Positions 60,989 to 64,000 of a DNA stretch of 64,000 nt are shown in pieces (the stretch's first letter is position 1; the number at the start of each line of letters is the position of its first letter). The notes under the pieces are model-generated. The model ran no database searches, was not told the origin of the DNA, and worked only from the letters and a program-made list of their open reading frames with translations. This DNA comes from Hymenolepis diminuta (lineage: Eukaryota; Platyhelminthes; Cestoda; Cyclophyllidea; Hymenolepididae): contig CAADRB010000033.1 of NCBI GenBank assembly GCA_900708905.1, positions 1,454,072 to 1,518,071 on the forward strand, in the 5' to 3' direction. Position numbers and translations under genes: made by a program.

Positions 60989-63900
60989 GCCACCCGGAAT
61001 TTCAATGGAGCAATGCTAAGAGATAAGTAAAAAACATTGCGAAAAGAAATAAAATGCAGACAACCTAGCGATTTCAGAGTCCGGGTGTAGTAAGGCTTTG
61101 ATTCTCGACTTACCCCCAAAAACCTCCTGAAATTGCTTAAATTGCTTTTATCCCCCCTTTATTTAGACACTCTCCATGATTAAAAATTGTCAAATGTTTT
61201 GCTTTGTCATGGATGATAATGATAACAATAAAAATAAAAAAGAAGTTAAATTACGAGGGCCGAAGAAAGAGTCCTAAGCAGATCGGAACGAAGGAGATGG
61301 GAAACTGGACTATATCGGAAAGCAACCCTGGGTAAATCCTAAGACCACGAGTTAGAATTGAACTTGAAAGTCAGTTATTACAAAAAACGTACTCTAGTAG
61401 TATACCAATCAAGTCTGCAAAACTAAAGGCCATGAACTCGATGTTTACATTTTATGGCTGAAATGACTGAACTTGTCAATTAATATTTATTAAAAGGAGT
61501 TTTAAAATCAGGAAATATCCAGGAAGACTTCCATCTATAGCATCGTACGATTGGAGCTTTCTATTGCTAACTGGCTTGTCAAGAGCATTAAACTATTAAA
61601 AGGAAACTGAGATGAGTAAATTCCCATCCCAGCGCCACTTAACTACCAGTCCCAAGAGTATTAAAGTTAAAAATTTGAAGATCGACTGAATGCGTCTGTT
61701 GGGGAGTCTATTTATTGCGAAATAATAAGAGTCAACCTACATAGGCTGAGGTCTGCCAGTGAATTCAATAGAAAGGACAGAGTTAAATTTAGACATTGAG
61801 AAATGTTTATTGATCAATTTAATAAGCCAGACTGACACTCCCTCCATTTAATAGCTTAAAGAGTGTTTCTTCAATGAATTCAGAAATATACAACTATTAC
61901 TATCATCAAGATAAAATAAAAAGACTAAGCGTAATTCATAAAAATTGTTACCAAAATTCGTGCCTCGGCAACTCGATTCCACCATCACTACCCGTGTATC
62001 CCGATAACTGAGACTGAATACTCACCTTTGGAGGTGTATGGCCATAGAGAAAAACATGTCCAGACTGTCCATTTATTTAACCTAGTCATTTATTACAAAA
62101 GATCTTACACGTAATTAAATTAGCAGTATATCATGCTCTGTAGGCTTCAAATAAGATAGAAAAAACAGGACTTATTTATCTGACTTTTGAACTAATTGTA
62201 AACCAACTTGTATTCATTCAATTAAGATTGAGCAATTGACAGACAGTTAAACATAAAGCCTTTTTCAATCACCATATTAATAGAGGCAGTTGTAATTGAC
62301 AAGAGTGTTTCCCTTTTACTTTGTTTTAGAGTCAATCATAAAACAAGTACATTTTGTTTCATTGGATTGAGAAGCAATTGGTAAGCATCTTGAAGATTCT
62401 GGGCAATTTCATTCCAAATCCAGTTGAACGAAAGCGTTTTTTAATTCTCGTTTCAGTAGAAATAATCGTAGTGCGTTACACTCACTTAACCTTACTATAC
62501 TAAATAAGATTTTATTAAAGGATATCTCATAGATAAGGCAATACATAAAGAAGGAGCATAAAGATCCAAAAGAGTAAGATGGGCCAAGAAGCATTAAAGT
62601 GTACAAAAGTAAGAGAACGTGACCACCTTGTTACAATGACTACTAGCCTCCCAAATAGTACGGGACGATCAGTTACAACTTTTGTAAAGCATGGTCTCTT
62701 CTATGCTGTAGCGCTACATGGAGGTCTAATCCTGATGCCTTGATATATCAGCCCACAAGATATCGCTACAGTTGACTCAGACTCAGAGAGAGGGAAGAGG
62801 TCAAGACAGAATATTATGGAAATACAAGTTGTCTTCGTGTTATTAATGTCCAGACATCAAAACACTGGCAAATAACTCCCAAGCTGTTAGAAGCGATGTG
62901 CCCCCGCATATAGTAAGGATGATGGGCGACTTTCGGAATTGATTAGCCTTAGCAGTGATGGACTTTGTTTTGTCGAGCTCCTATCAAACTTAACTCTCTT
63001 CAACTTTGGTGCTTATGATAGCTTTGGAATTTACCCACACTTGTTTATCGAGTTACTCCATCGTTTACTGCTTTTTGAGTATAACTTATTTCTCGGGCTT
63101 TAATCTGTTTAACGATTTTCCTAAGTTATCTGATTCCGAGTTTTCTAACATTTCTTGGCTAATTAGCCACCTTTAATGCTCTACTTATAATTAGAAATTT
63201 TTTTCTATTCTCTCATAATGTAAGCATTCTCCAACTGTCTCTGTTTGCACCCAATCTATTGGTATAATGAGGTTCGAATAGTGTGAAAGAACAATTGCTA
63301 AGCAAGTTTTCCCTCTTCTGGTTTTATACTTCAGTCTGTTTTACTCGTTAAAATTTTCGCTTTAATTTCTGCGAATTGGATTTTTCCTGTGTGACGCCCT
63401 GTTACATTCTTCATAAATTCCTTTCTGAAGTGCAAATAAGCTTGGAGAGTCAGTAGTTAAGCGAATGATGACTCCTAGACGAATTTGTCATTTCCCTTGT
63501 TAATCATGACTAATTAACGCAAGTAATTAATTCAACCGCCGGATGGATCTCGAACCCACTTTCTTTGATTCGACAGACAAGTATCATAATAATGTAATTC
63601 ATAAGTACGGAAAAACCAGACAGGGACTTTTATAAAATCAAAATTCCGCTGTTTTGACAAGTAACTTCTATTTTCTAAACCGCAACGAATTAGAGCATCA
63701 AGTGAGAATATAAATGCAGTTGAGACAAATTCTCCAACTAACCATTACGTATGTGTGGGATTGTTTTGATATTGATAGAAGAGAGATTCAAAGTTTCCCC
63801 ACAAAATCGGAGTAAAAATATCCGCAGATACCAACTTTGACACGTGCACTAGCATAGCTCAACATTTCATATTATTCGTCTCAAAATGAAAACCTACATT

Positions 63901-64000
63901 AACTATCTCAAATTAGTTACAGTGGAAACATAATTATCTCAAAATATATCATTCTGAAACCCTTTTGAGTCTAGTCTATCATGAATGAACAAAACTAATT
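60989..64000. other. intergenic, no supported gene
   Basis: Three kilobases of AT-rich sequence with chance ORFs only, apart from repeat C copy 2. A B-box-like GGTTCGAGATCC on the minus strand (about 63547-63558) lacks any A box or cloverleaf and is not a tRNA. Confidence 0.5.
61926..62018 (+). repeat. 93-base dispersed repeat C, copy 2
   Basis: Same-orientation partner of 58355-58447, 3.5 kb away, both flanking the reverse-transcriptase relic. About three quarters of positions agree by eye. Confidence 0.65.

Noticed and set aside
63540..63600. tRNA-like B box on the minus strand
   Set aside because: GGTTCGAGATCC is present but there is no A box, acceptor stem or anticodon arm at the right distance.
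1..64000. CRISPR arrays, bacterial operons, phage or plasmid features
   Set aside because: The window is spliced eukaryotic DNA; no regularly spaced identical short repeats or prokaryotic gene clusters are present.

Overview
The window reads as AT-rich eukaryotic nuclear DNA, most likely from a parasitic flatworm and plausibly a hymenolepidid-type tapeworm. This is inference: it rests on conserved animal gene families, very short introns (33-46 nt) mixed with introns of about 1 kb, low overall GC, long gene-poor spacers, and mariner and non-LTR debris without dense young retroelements. No bacterial or organellar features are seen.

Six multi- or single-exon genes can be modelled with confidence. 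They are a single-exon orphan of 790 aa (5440-7812, -); a LUC7L3-type U1 snRNP splicing factor (24438-25882, -); ribosomal protein eL28 (26921-27362, +), tail-to-tail with a six-exon BTB protein (27575-29181, -); a DNAJC17-type J-domain/RRM protein (33990-37421, +); a 13-exon mitofusin (38357-45156, +); and an AIP-type FKBP/TPR co-chaperone with a long charged N-terminal extension (52625-56677, -). For every multi-exon model all exon phases join in frame. A 150-aa orphan (9726-10178, +) is less certain. LUC7L3 and DNAJC17 are spliceosome-associated, AIP and DNAJC17 are chaperone-type, and the rest are unrelated housekeeping genes; nothing suggests an operon.

The remainder is intergenic and decaying sequence. 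Two unrelated mariner-class transposase tails lie at 1-436 and 17945-18139, and a non-LTR reverse-transcriptase remnant at 59940-60640. A ZYG11-like leucine-rich exon carries a frameshift (51631-52231). Fragments resemble an i-type lysozyme start (11556-11693) and a Ly6-type cysteine exon (13454-13587).

The most unusual content is a repeat family whose copies (about 17.5, 30.7, 31.5 and 33.1 kb) each carry a CRE-like site or its remnant, a TATA-like box and the same conserved start codon. One copy opens a 70-aa ORF that is followed by at least five decayed tandem copies of its second half (14980-17260, -). This looks like an undescribed, duplicating promoter-plus-first-exon gene family. A possible small membrane/coiled-coil gene not seen as one ORF is proposed at 57400-60988 (-).
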